A stretch of 28,815 bases of DNA from JAWXCE01 sp034440495 (GTDB taxonomy: Bacteria > Pseudomonadota > Alphaproteobacteria > Rhizobiales > Rhodomicrobiaceae): NCBI GenBank assembly GCA_034440495.1, contig JAWXCE010000065.1, positions 1-28,815 of the forward strand, given 5' to 3'. Positions 20,378 to 28,815 of the stretch are shown here, piece by piece (position 1 is the first letter of the stretch; each line of letters starts with the position of its first letter). The notes beneath the pieces are model-generated. The model saw nothing but the letters and a program-made list of their open reading frames with translations. It had not been told where the DNA came from and searched no databases. The translations under genes and the position numbers were made by a program.

Positions 20378-21379
20378 ATGCTAACAGTAACCCAATCCAG
20401 TGACGATATCGTGCAACGGGTCGAAGATGCCGCCGAGAAAATCGGGAAAATCAGAACCGGTATTCAATCCGTTATCTTCGGGCAGCAGACGGTCGTTGAC
20501 CTAACCCTTATAACTCTGCTTGCCGGTGGCCATGCTTTGCTGATTGGCGTTCCTGGCCTTGCCAAGACCAGTCTGGTAGACGCGCTGGGCAAATTGCTAG
20601 GTATCGATACAAAGCGTATTCAGTTCACGCCCGATTTGATGCCATCCGATATCACCGGCGCTGAAGTGCTGGAAGAAAGCGCGGGAGGTGGACGCGCGTT
20701 CCGGTTTATCAAAGGGCCTGTGTTCACACAGCTTCTGGTGGCGGATGAGATTAACCGTGCCAGCCCGAAAACACAGTCCGCGCTGCTACAGGCCATGCAG
20801 GAGCACCACGTCACCGTTGCGGGCCACCGTTATGACACGCCGACGCCGTTTCACGTGCTGGCCACCCAGAACCCGCTGGAGCAGGAAGGCACCTATCCAT
20901 TGCCGGAAGCGCAGCTTGACCGCTTTCTCATACAAATCGACGTGGATTATCCGGACGAAGTGGCGGAACGGCGCATGTTGTTCGCAACAACCGGATCCGA
21001 ACAGAGGACGTTAACCCCCATTTTTTCAGGCGCCGAACTTGTGACTACTCAGCGGCTGGTGCGACAATTGCCGGTTGGCGACAGCGTTGTGGACGCGATT
21101 TTGCGCCTCGTCCGCTCGGCTCGGCCTGGCTCCGCCGAAGCGGCCGGACGGGTTAACGAACTGGTCGCTTGGGGCCCCGGCCCGCGCGCCAGTCAGGCGC
21201 TAATGCTGTCGGTGCGCGCCCGCGCGCTTCTGGACGGACGTCTGGCTCCATCAGTAGACGATGTCGTGGCGCTCGCCGAACCCGTGCTAAAACATCGCAT
21301 GGCCCTGTCATTCGCTGCGCGGGCCGAGGGCGCCTCAATCAGCGATGTGATCGCGGATCTGACCAGAACTCTCGGATAA
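20378..21379 (+). CDS. MoxR-family AAA+ ATPase
   Basis: 333 residues. Walker A GVPGLAKTSL (about 57-66), Walker B LLVADEINRASPKTQSALLQ (about 118-137), the sensor region HVLATQNPLEQEGTYPLPEA and the helical lid with YPDEVAERRM are all MoxR-typical; the P-loop reads GLAKT, as in the family. MoxR ATPases act as chaperones for VWA-domain partners, here apparently the DUF58, DUF4159 and VWA proteins that follow with gaps of 7 nt or less. No methanol dehydrogenase genes are near, so a link to methanol oxidation is not supported. No strong ribosome-binding site is seen. Confidence 0.95.
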   Translation: MLTVTQSSDDIVQRVEDAAEKIGKIRTGIQSVIFGQQTVVDLTLITLLAGGHALLIGVPGLAKTSLVDALGKLLGIDTKRIQFTPDLMPSDITGAEVLEESAGGGRAFRFIKGPVFTQLLVADEINRASPKTQSALLQAMQEHHVTVAGHRYDTPTPFHVLATQNPLEQEGTYPLPEAQLDRFLIQIDVDYPDEVAERRMLFATTGSEQRTLTPIFSGAELVTTQRLVRQLPVGDSVVDAILRLVRSARPGSAEAAGRVNELVAWGPGPRASQALMLSVRARALLDGRLAPSVDDVVALAEPVLKHRMALSFAARAEGASISDVIADLTRTLG

Positions 21380-21386
21380 CCCCAGT

Positions 21387-22349
21387 ATGAGCCTGCTCGA
21401 CGATGTCTTCGGTCGCGACAAGCCGCATCAGGCGGCGAACGACGCTTACGATCTCGCCAGCCGGATGCCCTCGCTTCTTATCGAGGCAAAGCGCGTGGCG
21501 CAAACGGTCGAATTCGGCATTCACGGCCGGCGCCGCGCAGGGCCGGGCGAAACCTTCTGGCAATTCCGCCACTACGGCGCAAACGACGCAGCGCCGCTTA
21601 TCGACTGGCGGCGCTCGGCCAGCTCCGACCATCTTTATGTTCGCGAGCGCGAGTGGGAGGCGGCGCACACCGTCTGGCTGTGGCTTGATATGTCTCCCTC
21701 CATGACGTTCCGCTCCAAACTGTCGCCCATCACGAAAATGGAACGCGCGTTGGTGCTCGCGCTTGCGAGCGCCGAACTTCTCGTCCAGGGCGGTGAACGG
21801 ATCGGCGTGCCTGGACTTTTGGCGCCGACAGCCCAGCGCACCGCGACACAAAAGCTTGCCATTGCATTCGCCAACGCGGGGCAATCTGGCGCTGAGGCCG
21901 CCAGCACGCCGCCTCGCGTGACATTGAAACGGTTTTCCGGCGCCATTTTCTTCAGCGATTTTCTGGAGCCGGTCGAAACCGTCAAGGCGGCGGTGGAGCA
22001 TTATGCGGGTCAGGGCGTGCGCGGTCATCTGGTGCAGATTCTCGATCCCGCCGAGGAAACGCTGCCCTATGAAGGCCGTGTGGAGTTTTCCGCCAGCGAG
22101 GGCGGCATGCGCTTCCTTGCGGACCGGGTCGAAGGGTTGCGTGGGGAGTATTGCAAGCGGTTGATGGCGCATCGCGAGGCGCTCATCAACATGACACGGC
22201 GCCTGGAGTGGACATATCATCTGCATCACACCGACCGTCCGGCAGGCGAGGCGCTGCTCGCGCTTTACGCAAGCTTATCTGGTATGCATGACGGCCCACG
22301 CGCCGCGACCCGTGTACGCGCCGACGCAAATTTGGGAGACGATCTATAG
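21387..22349 (+). CDS. DUF58 domain protein
   Basis: 320 residues, starting 7 nt after moxR. The DUF58 core is clear: GRRRAGPGETFWQFRHYGAN, then DAAPLIDWRRSASSDHLYVR and EREWEAAHTVWLWLDMSPSM, the last containing a DxSxS (D-M-S-P-S) MIDAS-type metal site around residue 101. No membrane segments are evident, so this is a cytosolic or peripheral VWA-like partner of MoxR. The stop overlaps the GTG start of the next gene (TAGTG), so translation is coupled. MoxR-DUF58 pairs are widespread; the target of this system is unknown. Confidence 0.93.
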   Translation: MSLLDDVFGRDKPHQAANDAYDLASRMPSLLIEAKRVAQTVEFGIHGRRRAGPGETFWQFRHYGANDAAPLIDWRRSASSDHLYVREREWEAAHTVWLWLDMSPSMTFRSKLSPITKMERALVLALASAELLVQGGERIGVPGLLAPTAQRTATQKLAIAFANAGQSGAEAASTPPRVTLKRFSGAIFFSDFLEPVETVKAAVEHYAGQGVRGHLVQILDPAEETLPYEGRVEFSASEGGMRFLADRVEGLRGEYCKRLMAHREALINMTRRLEWTYHLHHTDRPAGEALLALYASLSGMHDGPRAATRVRADANLGDDL

Positions 22350-25204
22350 TGCTTCCAGCTTCGCTCACCTTCGCCGCGCCATGGCTGCTCATGGGCCTCG
22401 CAGCGCTCCCCATCATCTGGTATCTGCTGCGTTTCACACCGCCAGCGCCGAACCGTATCGTGTTTCCCGCAGCCCGGCTGCTTGAGGGGTTGGTTTCTAA
22501 AGAGCGCACGCCAGCGCGCAGCCCCTGGTGGCTGACCGCCCTGCGTATTCTTGCCGCCGCGCTCATCATTCTGGCGCTGGCCGGCCCGCTCTATAATCCT
22601 GACGCCTCCGCGCTGCCCGGGGGCAGGCCATTACTAATAGTCGTTGATAACGGGTGGGCATCGGCAACCCAGTGGAGCGCGCGCCAGCGCATAATGAACG
22701 AGGCGTTGCGTCAGGCGGAGAGCGAGAAGCAGACTATTTATCTTGCCACATCCTCTAACATATCTCCCGGCTGGCGTCCTGAGGCTTTGAGCGCTGATAA
22801 GGCCCGCACCATGATTGCCGCCATGACACCCGCTCCGGCCCCGACTGATCGCGCCGCGCTCGCCAAAGCGTTGGAGGCGGGGCTTGCAAACACGGCGGGC
22901 CTGAATGTATTGTGGTTGAACGATGGGATAGAGGATGGCGGCGCAGTTCAGCTTTGGAATGCTCTTCAATCTGTGGCGAAGGGCGGCGCTATCACTGTTG
23001 CAACTAACGCACTAGGAGAGCGTGCACTCGCGCTGTTCGCTTACATTGGGGAAAATCGTCAACTCACCGCCAAAATTCTCAGCGCTGGCGGCGAGCCGCG
23101 TACTGGCGTCGTTCATGCCTTGAACGCGCGGGGCGAACGTTTGGGCGAGGCGGCGTTTGTCTTGCGTCCCAGCGAGCGGGAGGCGATAGCGACGCTAGCT
23201 TTGCCGGTCGATTTGCAAAATCAGGTGGCGCGCCTTGAGATTGCGAATGAAAGATCAGCGGGCACCGTTTACCTGCTCGACTCCCGGTCATTGCGACGCC
23301 GTGTCGGCATTATTTCCGGCGATCCGGGAGAGGGCGCGCAGCCCCTGTTGGCGCCGACGCATTATATCGAAAAAGCGCTCTCCCCCTTCGCCGAAATATC
23401 ACTGCCTGGCAGCGGCAACATAGATACGGCGGTCACCGAAATTCTCCAGCGTAACCCATCCGTCATTGCGCTTGCCGACATTGGCCGCCTTGTCGAACCG
23501 GTCGAGACGCGGTTACGCAAGTGGGTCGAGCGGGGCGGCCTGCTCATCCGCTTTGCTGGGCCAAGAATGGAGCAGGGTACGGACGGACTAATGCCCGTGC
23601 GCCTGCGGGAGGGCGGACGCACGCTTGGCGGGGCGCTGTCGTGGAGCACGCCGCAGAAGCTGGCGCCGTTTGAGAAATCCAGCCCGTTTTTCGGCCTAGC
23701 CATACCCGCCGATATCGAGATCAACCGGCAAATTCTCGCCGATCCAGCCGCCATTGCATCGCCCGACAGTATATGGGCGCGGCTGCAGGATGGCACGCCT
23801 CTCGTTACGTCCAATACTCTGGGTAAAGGGCGTCTTGTGCTTTTCCACGTAACGGGTCATCCTGATTGGTCAAACCTGCCACTATCAGGAGTGTTTATAG
23901 ATATGCTGCGGCGCACGCTCGATGAAACAACGGTTATGACTGACGACCCTGAGAGTGCGCCTTCGACAGATGTTCAAAATACGACTTCCCGCGCCGCTTA
24001 TACCGGCGACTATTTGCCTCCATGGCGCACTCTAAGCGGTTTTGGCGAACTTGGCGCGCCTAGGCCCGACACCAAACCAATAGCCGCATCTCCTGCCGCC
24101 GCCGCCAATATTAAAGCGACACCTGGATATTATGGCCAGCCGGATAAGGCTCGTGCGGTGAATTTGATGTCAGCGGCCTCTTCGCTGTCACCAGCGCTAG
24201 TCCCGACGGGGGCTAAAATCGTCAATTACACCCAAACTGCGACATTGGCGCTGACGCCCTGGTTGTTTGTCGCCGCGCTGATCGCGTTCGCAGTTGATGC
24301 TGTTATAAGCCTTATCATGACCTCGGGCCGGGTATCAGGCCGCGCCGCTCGCCTTGCCGCCGGTTCCGCCGCAATTGTGCTCATGCTCACGGTTTTTGCA
24401 AACAACGGCTCTGTTGCGGCGCAACCGGCGCCCACCCAGCCCGAGCAACCTGTGTCCGCCGAAACATTGTCTGCGGCGCTCAAAACCCGCCTCGCTTACG
24501 TGGTGACAGGCGACGACTCCATCGACCAGGTGACGAACGCCGGGTTAAAGGGCTTGACGCGGGTGTTGGCTGCTCGGACAGCCGTCGAACCGGCGGCTCC
24601 GGTTGGCGTCAATCTCGAAACTGATGAGTTGACAGTGTTCCCACTGCTCTATTGGGCAGTGCCGTCTCAATCGACGCCTTTACCGGACACGCTGCTATCA
24701 AAAATCGACTCCTACATGAAAACAGGTGGGATGATTATTTTCGACACCCGCGATTATCAGATGCCGTTGAGCGGCGTTCGATCCGGCGAGTTTGGCTCGA
24801 CAGTGCTCGGCGACATGCTGTCCAAGCTGGACTTGCCGCGCCTTGAACCCGCAACGCAGGAGCACGTTATCACCAAATCTTTCTATATTCTGCGCAGTTT
24901 TCCCGGGCGCTGGGATGGCGGCGAGCTTTGGGTGGAGGCGCAAACCAACGTTAGCGACAGCCAGACCCGCCGCGCCCTGAAAAGCGACGGCGTGAGTTCG
25001 ATCCTTGTGACATCCAATGATCTGGCTGCGGCTTGGGCGCTAGACGACTCGAACATGCCACTTTACCCGGCTGTGCCGGGCGGCGAGGAACAGCGCGAGA
25101 TGGCGTTCCGCGCGGGCGTTAACATTGTTATGTATGCACTGACCGGCAACTACAAAGCGGATCAGGTGCATGTGCCAGCGCTTCTTGAGCGGCTGGGCCA
25201 TTAA
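22349..25204 (+). CDS. BatA-type N-terminal/DUF4159 membrane protein
   Basis: 951 residues from GTG 22349. The N-terminus (about 1-80) has two hydrophobic helices flanking a loop, the aerotolerance-regulator BatA N-terminal pattern (FAAPWLLMGLAALPIIWYLL and WWLTALRILAAALIILALAG). A VWA-like region follows (PLLIVVDNGWASATQWSA) but the DxSxS site is lost. A glutamine-amidotransferase-like segment (about 330-520) contains GNIDTAVTEILQRNPSVIAL and RKWVERGGLLIRFAG. Two further helices lie near 630-690, then the DUF4159 domain (from about 710) with TRLAYVVTGDDSIDQVTNAG and MIIFDTRDYQ. Cotranscribed with MoxR and DUF58. Function unknown; the complex probably sits at the inner membrane. Confidence 0.9.
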   Translation: MLPASLTFAAPWLLMGLAALPIIWYLLRFTPPAPNRIVFPAARLLEGLVSKERTPARSPWWLTALRILAAALIILALAGPLYNPDASALPGGRPLLIVVDNGWASATQWSARQRIMNEALRQAESEKQTIYLATSSNISPGWRPEALSADKARTMIAAMTPAPAPTDRAALAKALEAGLANTAGLNVLWLNDGIEDGGAVQLWNALQSVAKGGAITVATNALGERALALFAYIGENRQLTAKILSAGGEPRTGVVHALNARGERLGEAAFVLRPSEREAIATLALPVDLQNQVARLEIANERSAGTVYLLDSRSLRRRVGIISGDPGEGAQPLLAPTHYIEKALSPFAEISLPGSGNIDTAVTEILQRNPSVIALADIGRLVEPVETRLRKWVERGGLLIRFAGPRMEQGTDGLMPVRLREGGRTLGGALSWSTPQKLAPFEKSSPFFGLAIPADIEINRQILADPAAIASPDSIWARLQDGTPLVTSNTLGKGRLVLFHVTGHPDWSNLPLSGVFIDMLRRTLDETTVMTDDPESAPSTDVQNTTSRAAYTGDYLPPWRTLSGFGELGAPRPDTKPIAASPAAAANIKATPGYYGQPDKARAVNLMSAASSLSPALVPTGAKIVNYTQTATLALTPWLFVAALIAFAVDAVISLIMTSGRVSGRAARLAAGSAAIVLMLTVFANNGSVAAQPAPTQPEQPVSAETLSAALKTRLAYVVTGDDSIDQVTNAGLKGLTRVLAARTAVEPAAPVGVNLETDELTVFPLLYWAVPSQSTPLPDTLLSKIDSYMKTGGMIIFDTRDYQMPLSGVRSGEFGSTVLGDMLSKLDLPRLEPATQEHVITKSFYILRSFPGRWDGGELWVEAQTNVSDSQTRRALKSDGVSSILVTSNDLAAAWALDDSNMPLYPAVPGGEEQREMAFRAGVNIVMYALTGNYKADQVHVPALLERLGH

Positions 25205-25216
25205 GGTAGTTTGCCT

Positions 25217-27301
25217 ATGAACTGGACAATCGACTTTATGCCGCTCGTTTCGCGCGAGATTTTATGGGCGGCCGCCGCGCTTGTCGCAGTGCTATCCGTT
25301 GCAATCCTATGGAGCGGGCGTCGCGGCGCGCTGCTCCGGGTTCTCAGTCTCGTCACTCTTTTAGTGGCTATCGCCAATCCGAATTTCATCAAAGAGCAAC
25401 GCGAAATCCTTCCCAACATCGCCGTCATCGCGGTTGACGCCAGCACAAGCCAGACGTTAGGGGGACGCGAAGCGCGCGCCGCGGAATTGCGTACCGACCT
25501 TGAAGCGAAGCTAAAGGCCATTCCGAATGTGCAGGTTCGCGTCGTTGAAAGCGTGAAGGCCGCCGAGACAGGCAAAGAGGAAACCGCATTATTTTCCGGC
25601 CTCAATCACGGCCTGAGTGACGTGCCGCCAGATCGGCTTGCGGGCGTTTTCCTCATCACGGATGGACAAATCCACGACGCGCCGACCGATCCGGCGAGCA
25701 TTGCGCCCGGCGCGCCGGTGCATACTTTGCTCAACGGATCGCCGGATGAGCGTGACGCGCGGGTGGAGGTCGTCTCAGCGCCGCGCTTTGGCCTTGTCGG
25801 CAGCGACCAGGTGGCCGAGATCAAGCTTGAGCGGCAGGGCGGCGCTGTCGACGGCCCGGCGACTTTGAAAATTCACCGCGAGAACGAGCCCGTTGAGACC
25901 CTGGACGCACGTTTTGGGGAAACCGTGAAGGTGCGTTTTCCGTTCAAACACGCCGGGCAGACCATCATGGAGGTCGAGCTTGCGCCCGAGCCTGGCGAAC
26001 TGACGCTTGCCAACAATCGCGCGGTTATCGCGGCAGAAGGCGTGCGAGAAAATTTGCGCGTGCTGCTGGTGTCGGGGGAACCGCATGCGGGCGAGCGCAC
26101 ATGGCGCAATCTGCTGCGCTCGGACGCCTCGGTCGATCTGGTGCATTTCACCATTTTGCGCCCGCCGGAGAAGCACGACGGCACACCGCCCAATCAGCTT
26201 TCGCTGATCGCATTTCCGACGCGAGAGCTATTCTCGGAAAAACTTAACGACTTCGATTTGATTATTTTTGACCGTTACCAGCGGCGTGGCGTGCTTCCGC
26301 TGATTTACCTCGATAATGTTGCGCGCTACGTGCAAAAAGGCGGTGCCGTGCTGGTAGCGGCGGGAGAAGATTTCGCGTCGACGCAGAGCCTGTCGAAAAC
26401 GCCGCTTGCGAATGTTTTGCCCGCCCGCCCCACAGGCCGCGTCATCGAGGAAGCATTTCGCCCGCGCGTGACCGCGACCGGAGTGAAGCACCCCGTGACG
26501 AGCGGTTTGCCCGGCGCGGGCGCTAAGGATCAGCAACCGAGCTGGGGCCGCTGGCTTCGTGTGGTTGAAACAGACAGTTCAGGCGGCGACGTTGTCATGA
26601 CCGGCGCCCAGGACGCGCCGCTTCTAGTGCTCTCGCGTGAGGGCGAGGGCCGCGTTGCCGTGCTGCTATCCGATCACGCATGGCTGTGGGCGCGCGGGTA
26701 TGACGGAGGAGGCCCGCACGCCGATCTGCTCCGCCGTCTATCGCACTGGCTGATGAAGGAGCCAGACCTTGAGGAAGAATGGCTGCGGGCGAGCGGCGAA
26801 GCCAAGCGCTTGAAAATCGTCCGGCGCAGTATGAAAGACAGCGTGGGCCAGGCAACGGTGACATTGCCGTCCGGCAAAACGGAAACGGTGGCGCTGGCGG
26901 AAACAACCTCGGGCATGTGGGATAAAACGCTCGACGCGACCGAAGCGGGCGTTTATCGCGTCGAGATGGACGGGCTTTCCACGATTGCGCTGGTTGGGGC
27001 AGTCAACTCACGCGAGTTCGCGAAGGTGACAACCACCGACGCTGTCGCCAAGCCAGTCGGCGATGCTACTGGCGGCGGCGTTTTCTGGATGGGCGCGGGC
27101 GACAGCGCTAAAGCTGCGATGCCGCGCCTTGCGATGATGACGGGCGCTAAAAAAATGCATGGCGGCGGCTGGATTGGGCTGCGCGACCGGAAGCCACATC
27201 TGGTGCGCAGCGTCTCATATACGCCACTATTTACAGGGTTCGCCGCGCTTGCGCTTCTGTTGGGCTTTTTGGGAATGACATGGTGGCGCGAGGGGCGCTA
27301 A
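25217..27301 (+). CDS. Membrane VWA/glutamine-amidotransferase-like protein
   Basis: 694 residues from ATG 25217 (AAGG 10 nt upstream); a TTG at 25211 is less likely. Two N-terminal helices (EILWAAAALVAVLSVAILWS and LLRVLSLVTLLVAIANPNFI) precede a VWA-like domain with an intact DxSxS motif (VIAVDASTSQT) and VFLITDGQIHD. A class-I glutamine amidotransferase-like fold follows (DLIIFDRYQRRGVLPLIYLD and VARYVQKGGAVLVAAGEDF), without the catalytic Cys being obvious. One C-terminal helix (FAALALLLGFLGMTWW) ends the protein. It is the last of the four-gene MoxR operon, 12 nt after the DUF4159 gene. Convergent with the GNAT gene, 10 nt apart. Confidence 0.88.
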   Translation: MNWTIDFMPLVSREILWAAAALVAVLSVAILWSGRRGALLRVLSLVTLLVAIANPNFIKEQREILPNIAVIAVDASTSQTLGGREARAAELRTDLEAKLKAIPNVQVRVVESVKAAETGKEETALFSGLNHGLSDVPPDRLAGVFLITDGQIHDAPTDPASIAPGAPVHTLLNGSPDERDARVEVVSAPRFGLVGSDQVAEIKLERQGGAVDGPATLKIHRENEPVETLDARFGETVKVRFPFKHAGQTIMEVELAPEPGELTLANNRAVIAAEGVRENLRVLLVSGEPHAGERTWRNLLRSDASVDLVHFTILRPPEKHDGTPPNQLSLIAFPTRELFSEKLNDFDLIIFDRYQRRGVLPLIYLDNVARYVQKGGAVLVAAGEDFASTQSLSKTPLANVLPARPTGRVIEEAFRPRVTATGVKHPVTSGLPGAGAKDQQPSWGRWLRVVETDSSGGDVVMTGAQDAPLLVLSREGEGRVAVLLSDHAWLWARGYDGGGPHADLLRRLSHWLMKEPDLEEEWLRASGEAKRLKIVRRSMKDSVGQATVTLPSGKTETVALAETTSGMWDKTLDATEAGVYRVEMDGLSTIALVGAVNSREFAKVTTTDAVAKPVGDATGGGVFWMGAGDSAKAAMPRLAMMTGAKKMHGGGWIGLRDRKPHLVRSVSYTPLFTGFAALALLLGFLGMTWWREGR

Positions 27302-27311
27302 CTCCGCCAGT

Positions 27312-27821
27312 TTACGCCGACGGAATGCCGCGAACTTCTCCCGCAAAACGGTAAAATTCCCCTTCCGAAAGCTCTAGCCCGAGAATGCGGGCGGGGTCCA
27401 CCGGGCCGGGAAGCCATATTTGGCCCGGGCGGATACAGGAAAAACCCGCTCGCGCATAATAGGGCAAATCGCCAACCAGCACCACCAGCTTGTAGTGTAT
27501 CTGCGCGCCGCGCTTCACGCCTTCAAGAATGAGTTTTAATCCCCACCCCTGATTGATAAACTCCGGCGCTATCGCCAAAGGACCAAGCATCAATGCACCC
27601 TTACGCCCGCCAATGGTAACGGGCGCAAAATAGATCGCACCAACCAGATTTCCGCTGATCTCCACTTTAAGGCACAATTCAGGCGCCAGCTCGCATCCCT
27701 CGCGCACCCTGTACGCGGCGCGTGCAAAGCGGGCAGGCCCGAACGAAGCTTCGTGTAATTTCTTTATTTTCGCCTGATCGTCGGGCGATTGCTCGCGGAT
27801 CAAAAATGGCATGTCGCTCAT
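27312..27821 (-). CDS. GNAT-family N-acetyltransferase
   Basis: 169 residues from ATG 27821; a GTG at 27830 or ATG at 27812 is also possible, none with a strong ribosome-binding site. YhbS-like acetyltransferase: LIREQSPDDQAKIKKLHEAS, the beta-strand LVGAIYFAPVTIGG, the acetyl-CoA-binding ALMLGPLAIAPEFINQGWGL followed by KLILEGVKRGAQ, and the late VLVGDLPYYARAGFSCI. Substrate cannot be read from sequence. It is monocistronic and convergent with the MoxR operon. A 16-nt palindrome lies about 60 nt upstream of the start and could be its operator. Confidence 0.9.
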   Translation of the reverse strand: MSDMPFLIREQSPDDQAKIKKLHEASFGPARFARAAYRVREGCELAPELCLKVEISGNLVGAIYFAPVTIGGRKGALMLGPLAIAPEFINQGWGLKLILEGVKRGAQIHYKLVVLVGDLPYYARAGFSCIRPGQIWLPGPVDPARILGLELSEGEFYRFAGEVRGIPSA

Positions 27822-27881
27822 GAAGGCCACAGCACCCTGTCTGGCTTTTGGAATGGTGATAAGTCGCGACGGCGAGGAAAG

Positions 27882-27897
27882 TTCGCAATGTTGCGAA
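27882..27897. promoter_or_regulatory. Palindrome upstream of the GNAT gene
   Basis: TTCGCAA TG TTGCGAA, a perfect 7-bp palindrome with a 2-nt centre, about 60 nt before the GNAT start. The layout suits a dimeric repressor site; no regulator gene is adjacent. The rest of the 27822-28114 gap shows nothing else except the terminator at 28061. Confidence 0.4.
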
Positions 27898-28060
27898 GAA
27901 GAAAAAGCGCGGTTATCTTACGTGCGCTTGTGACGCGGACAACCGTCGTCGGATGGAGCACCTAGTGGCGACTTTACGGGACAACACGGTATAGTTTGTA
28001 ATCATGCGGAGGCTGTTAGCATGAGGTGTAGCACACGTCTAGCAGTGGCTTGCATCCAAC

Positions 28061-28083
28061 AAAAATGCCACCGGGGTATTTTT
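28061..28083 (-). terminator. Terminator of the 193-residue gene (bidirectional shape)
   Basis: AAAAAT (28061-28066) pairs with ATTTTT (28078-28083), with a G-T then two C-G pairs inside. On the minus strand it follows the stop at 28115 by about 30 nt and ends in a T run, as expected for a rho-independent terminator. Confidence 0.7.
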
Positions 28084-28114
28084 AGAAATCGGCTAAAAAA
28101 TTAGCTGTGCCGCG

Positions 28115-28696
28115 CTAGAAGCCAGTTTTATAAAATCCGGCTGGGCTGAACGTAACGAAAAATGCAGCCATGCTCATGGCGATGCCACCCTCGATTTCCC
28201 GCTTTGGGGCCAGAGATAAAAGCGGCGCGGCGCTCGACAAAAGCGCTGCGTTATTTGCCGGTGTGAAAAACGCGGCCCACCACGGATTTGGAGCCAACAT
28301 GGTTTGAGATGCGCCGAGCCAGGGATGCATACCGAACGCTTGTGAAGCGGAGGGCATGAAAAACGGTCTGGTGAGGGCTGACATGGCCTCCATGAAGCGG
28401 ACGACCGTGAAAGCCTGCGAGAGCCTTGCGCAATAGTCATGACATGCCGTCGAAATTTTTGTGAGCGATGAGGTGGCGCGTAGGAGAACCGAACGTGTCG
28501 CCAGCACTGGAAACTCATCTGGCTTTGTTGTTCCTGCTGCGAGAGCCTTGTGTAAAACCAAATTTGCATGAGATTGGGAGCGCTGCAATGACGGCGCAGA
28601 GCTTTTTGATGTCGTAGCAGTCACCACATCAAATGGCGCCAACGCGATACCCATCATCATTGACAAAGTTTCATTGAATAGATTGGCAGGAAACAT
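28115..28696 (-). CDS. Hypothetical protein, 193 residues, possibly phasin-like
   Basis: Start ATG 28696 is supported by AAAGGAAGG about 8 nt upstream; the longer frame to 28786 lacks support. The protein begins MFPANLFNETLSMMMGIALA, continues with Ser/Thr/Ala-rich helices (SLTKISTACHDYCARLSQAF) and a Trp/Phe/Pro-rich part (GMHPWLGASQTM and NPWWAAFFTPANN), ending in a hydrophobic AMSMAAFFVTFSPAGFYKTG. Surface-active helices and lack of a classical signal peptide faintly recall phasins (polyhydroxyalkanoate-granule proteins), but no phasin signature is certain and no PHA gene is present. It carries its own terminator, so it is monocistronic. Function unknown. Confidence 0.6.
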   Translation of the reverse strand: MFPANLFNETLSMMMGIALAPFDVVTATTSKSSAPSLQRSQSHANLVLHKALAAGTTKPDEFPVLATRSVLLRATSSLTKISTACHDYCARLSQAFTVVRFMEAMSALTRPFFMPSASQAFGMHPWLGASQTMLAPNPWWAAFFTPANNAALLSSAAPLLSLAPKREIEGGIAMSMAAFFVTFSPAGFYKTGF

Positions 28697-28815
28697 TGTA
28701 GAGCCTTCCTTTGCGCGGAGGACAACATAGCCGACAGCAACGAATTGGTGCAATGTAAACCAAACGCGATAACTGCAACTTCGCATTAAGCGAGTTCTGC
28801 TAAAGTCTGGTAAAG

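Noticed and set aside
20378..21379. MoxR as part of a methanol dehydrogenase cluster
   Set aside because: No mxaF or xoxF-type gene is nearby; the partners are DUF58/DUF4159/VWA, the widespread general MoxR arrangement.
21339..22229. 296-codon antisense frame over DUF58
   Set aside because: Arg/His-rich translation, no family features, opposite a clear DUF58 gene.
1..28815. CRISPR array, tRNA, rRNA, insertion sequence or prophage
   Set aside because: No regularly spaced direct repeats, no T-loop-like tRNA pattern, no transposase or phage structural protein was seen.

Overview
The window looks like a chromosomal stretch of a GC-rich alphaproteobacterium, probably one with tetrahydromethanopterin-linked C1 metabolism (Hyphomicrobiales-like methylotroph or formaldehyde oxidiser). 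The evidence is a clear formaldehyde-activating enzyme gene (fae), alphaproteobacterial gene neighbourhoods (lgt/midA/pgeF, ubiK/ybjN/proC, nudix/DUF6111/cca, moxR/DUF58/DUF4159, prs/rplY/pth/ychF) and CtrA-type boxes. No tRNA, rRNA, insertion sequence, integrase, prophage or CRISPR array was recognised. Identifications rest on reading motifs, not on database searches.

Layout. 1-2015 (+): the 3' part of a TPR plus alpha/beta-hydrolase (DUF900) gene, then a CitG-like triphosphoribosyl-dephospho-CoA synthase homologue. 2227-2883 (+): fae, followed in the same frame by an unexpected 47-codon open tail ending at a strong terminator. 2911-3600 (-): a HisA-related TIM-barrel gene. 3872-4459 (+): a bactofilin. 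4517-5290 (-): two small unrecognised membrane-protein genes. 5356-7931 (-): rplY, pth, ychF (translation and ribosome functions). 8131-9354 (+): an accessory patch of small genes (DUF2171, a small exported protein, two hypotheticals) lying between prs and rplY, genes that are often neighbours in this class. 9228-12583 (-): a small hypothetical, prs, a proline/alanine-rich lipoprotein and pgeF.

12580-14444 (-): midA (SAM-dependent methyltransferase) and, overlapping its start, an FRG-domain gene. 14570-15370 (+): a DUF533/TerB-like gene. 15375-16229 (-): lgt. 16365-18096 (+): ubiK, ybjN, proC. 18078-20314 (-): NUDIX CoA pyrophosphatase, DUF6111, cca. 20378-27301 (+): a tightly packed operon of MoxR ATPase, DUF58, a 951-aa BatA/DUF4159 membrane protein and a 694-aa membrane VWA protein; it resembles other MoxR/VWA chaperone-type systems of unknown target. 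27312-27821 (-): a GNAT acetyltransferase. 28115-28696 (-): an unrecognised 193-aa protein with its own terminator.

Most of the window is housekeeping. The points most worth a second look are the in-frame tail after the fae stop codon, the FRG-domain gene embedded by start/stop overlap in the midA-pgeF operon, the accessory patch splitting prs from rplY with an antisense-overlapping end, the CtrA-like boxes beside two uncharacterised membrane/lipoprotein loci, and the hairpin in the rplY leader. No gap longer than 300 bases lacks a gene; the longest (27822-28114) holds a terminator and a palindrome.
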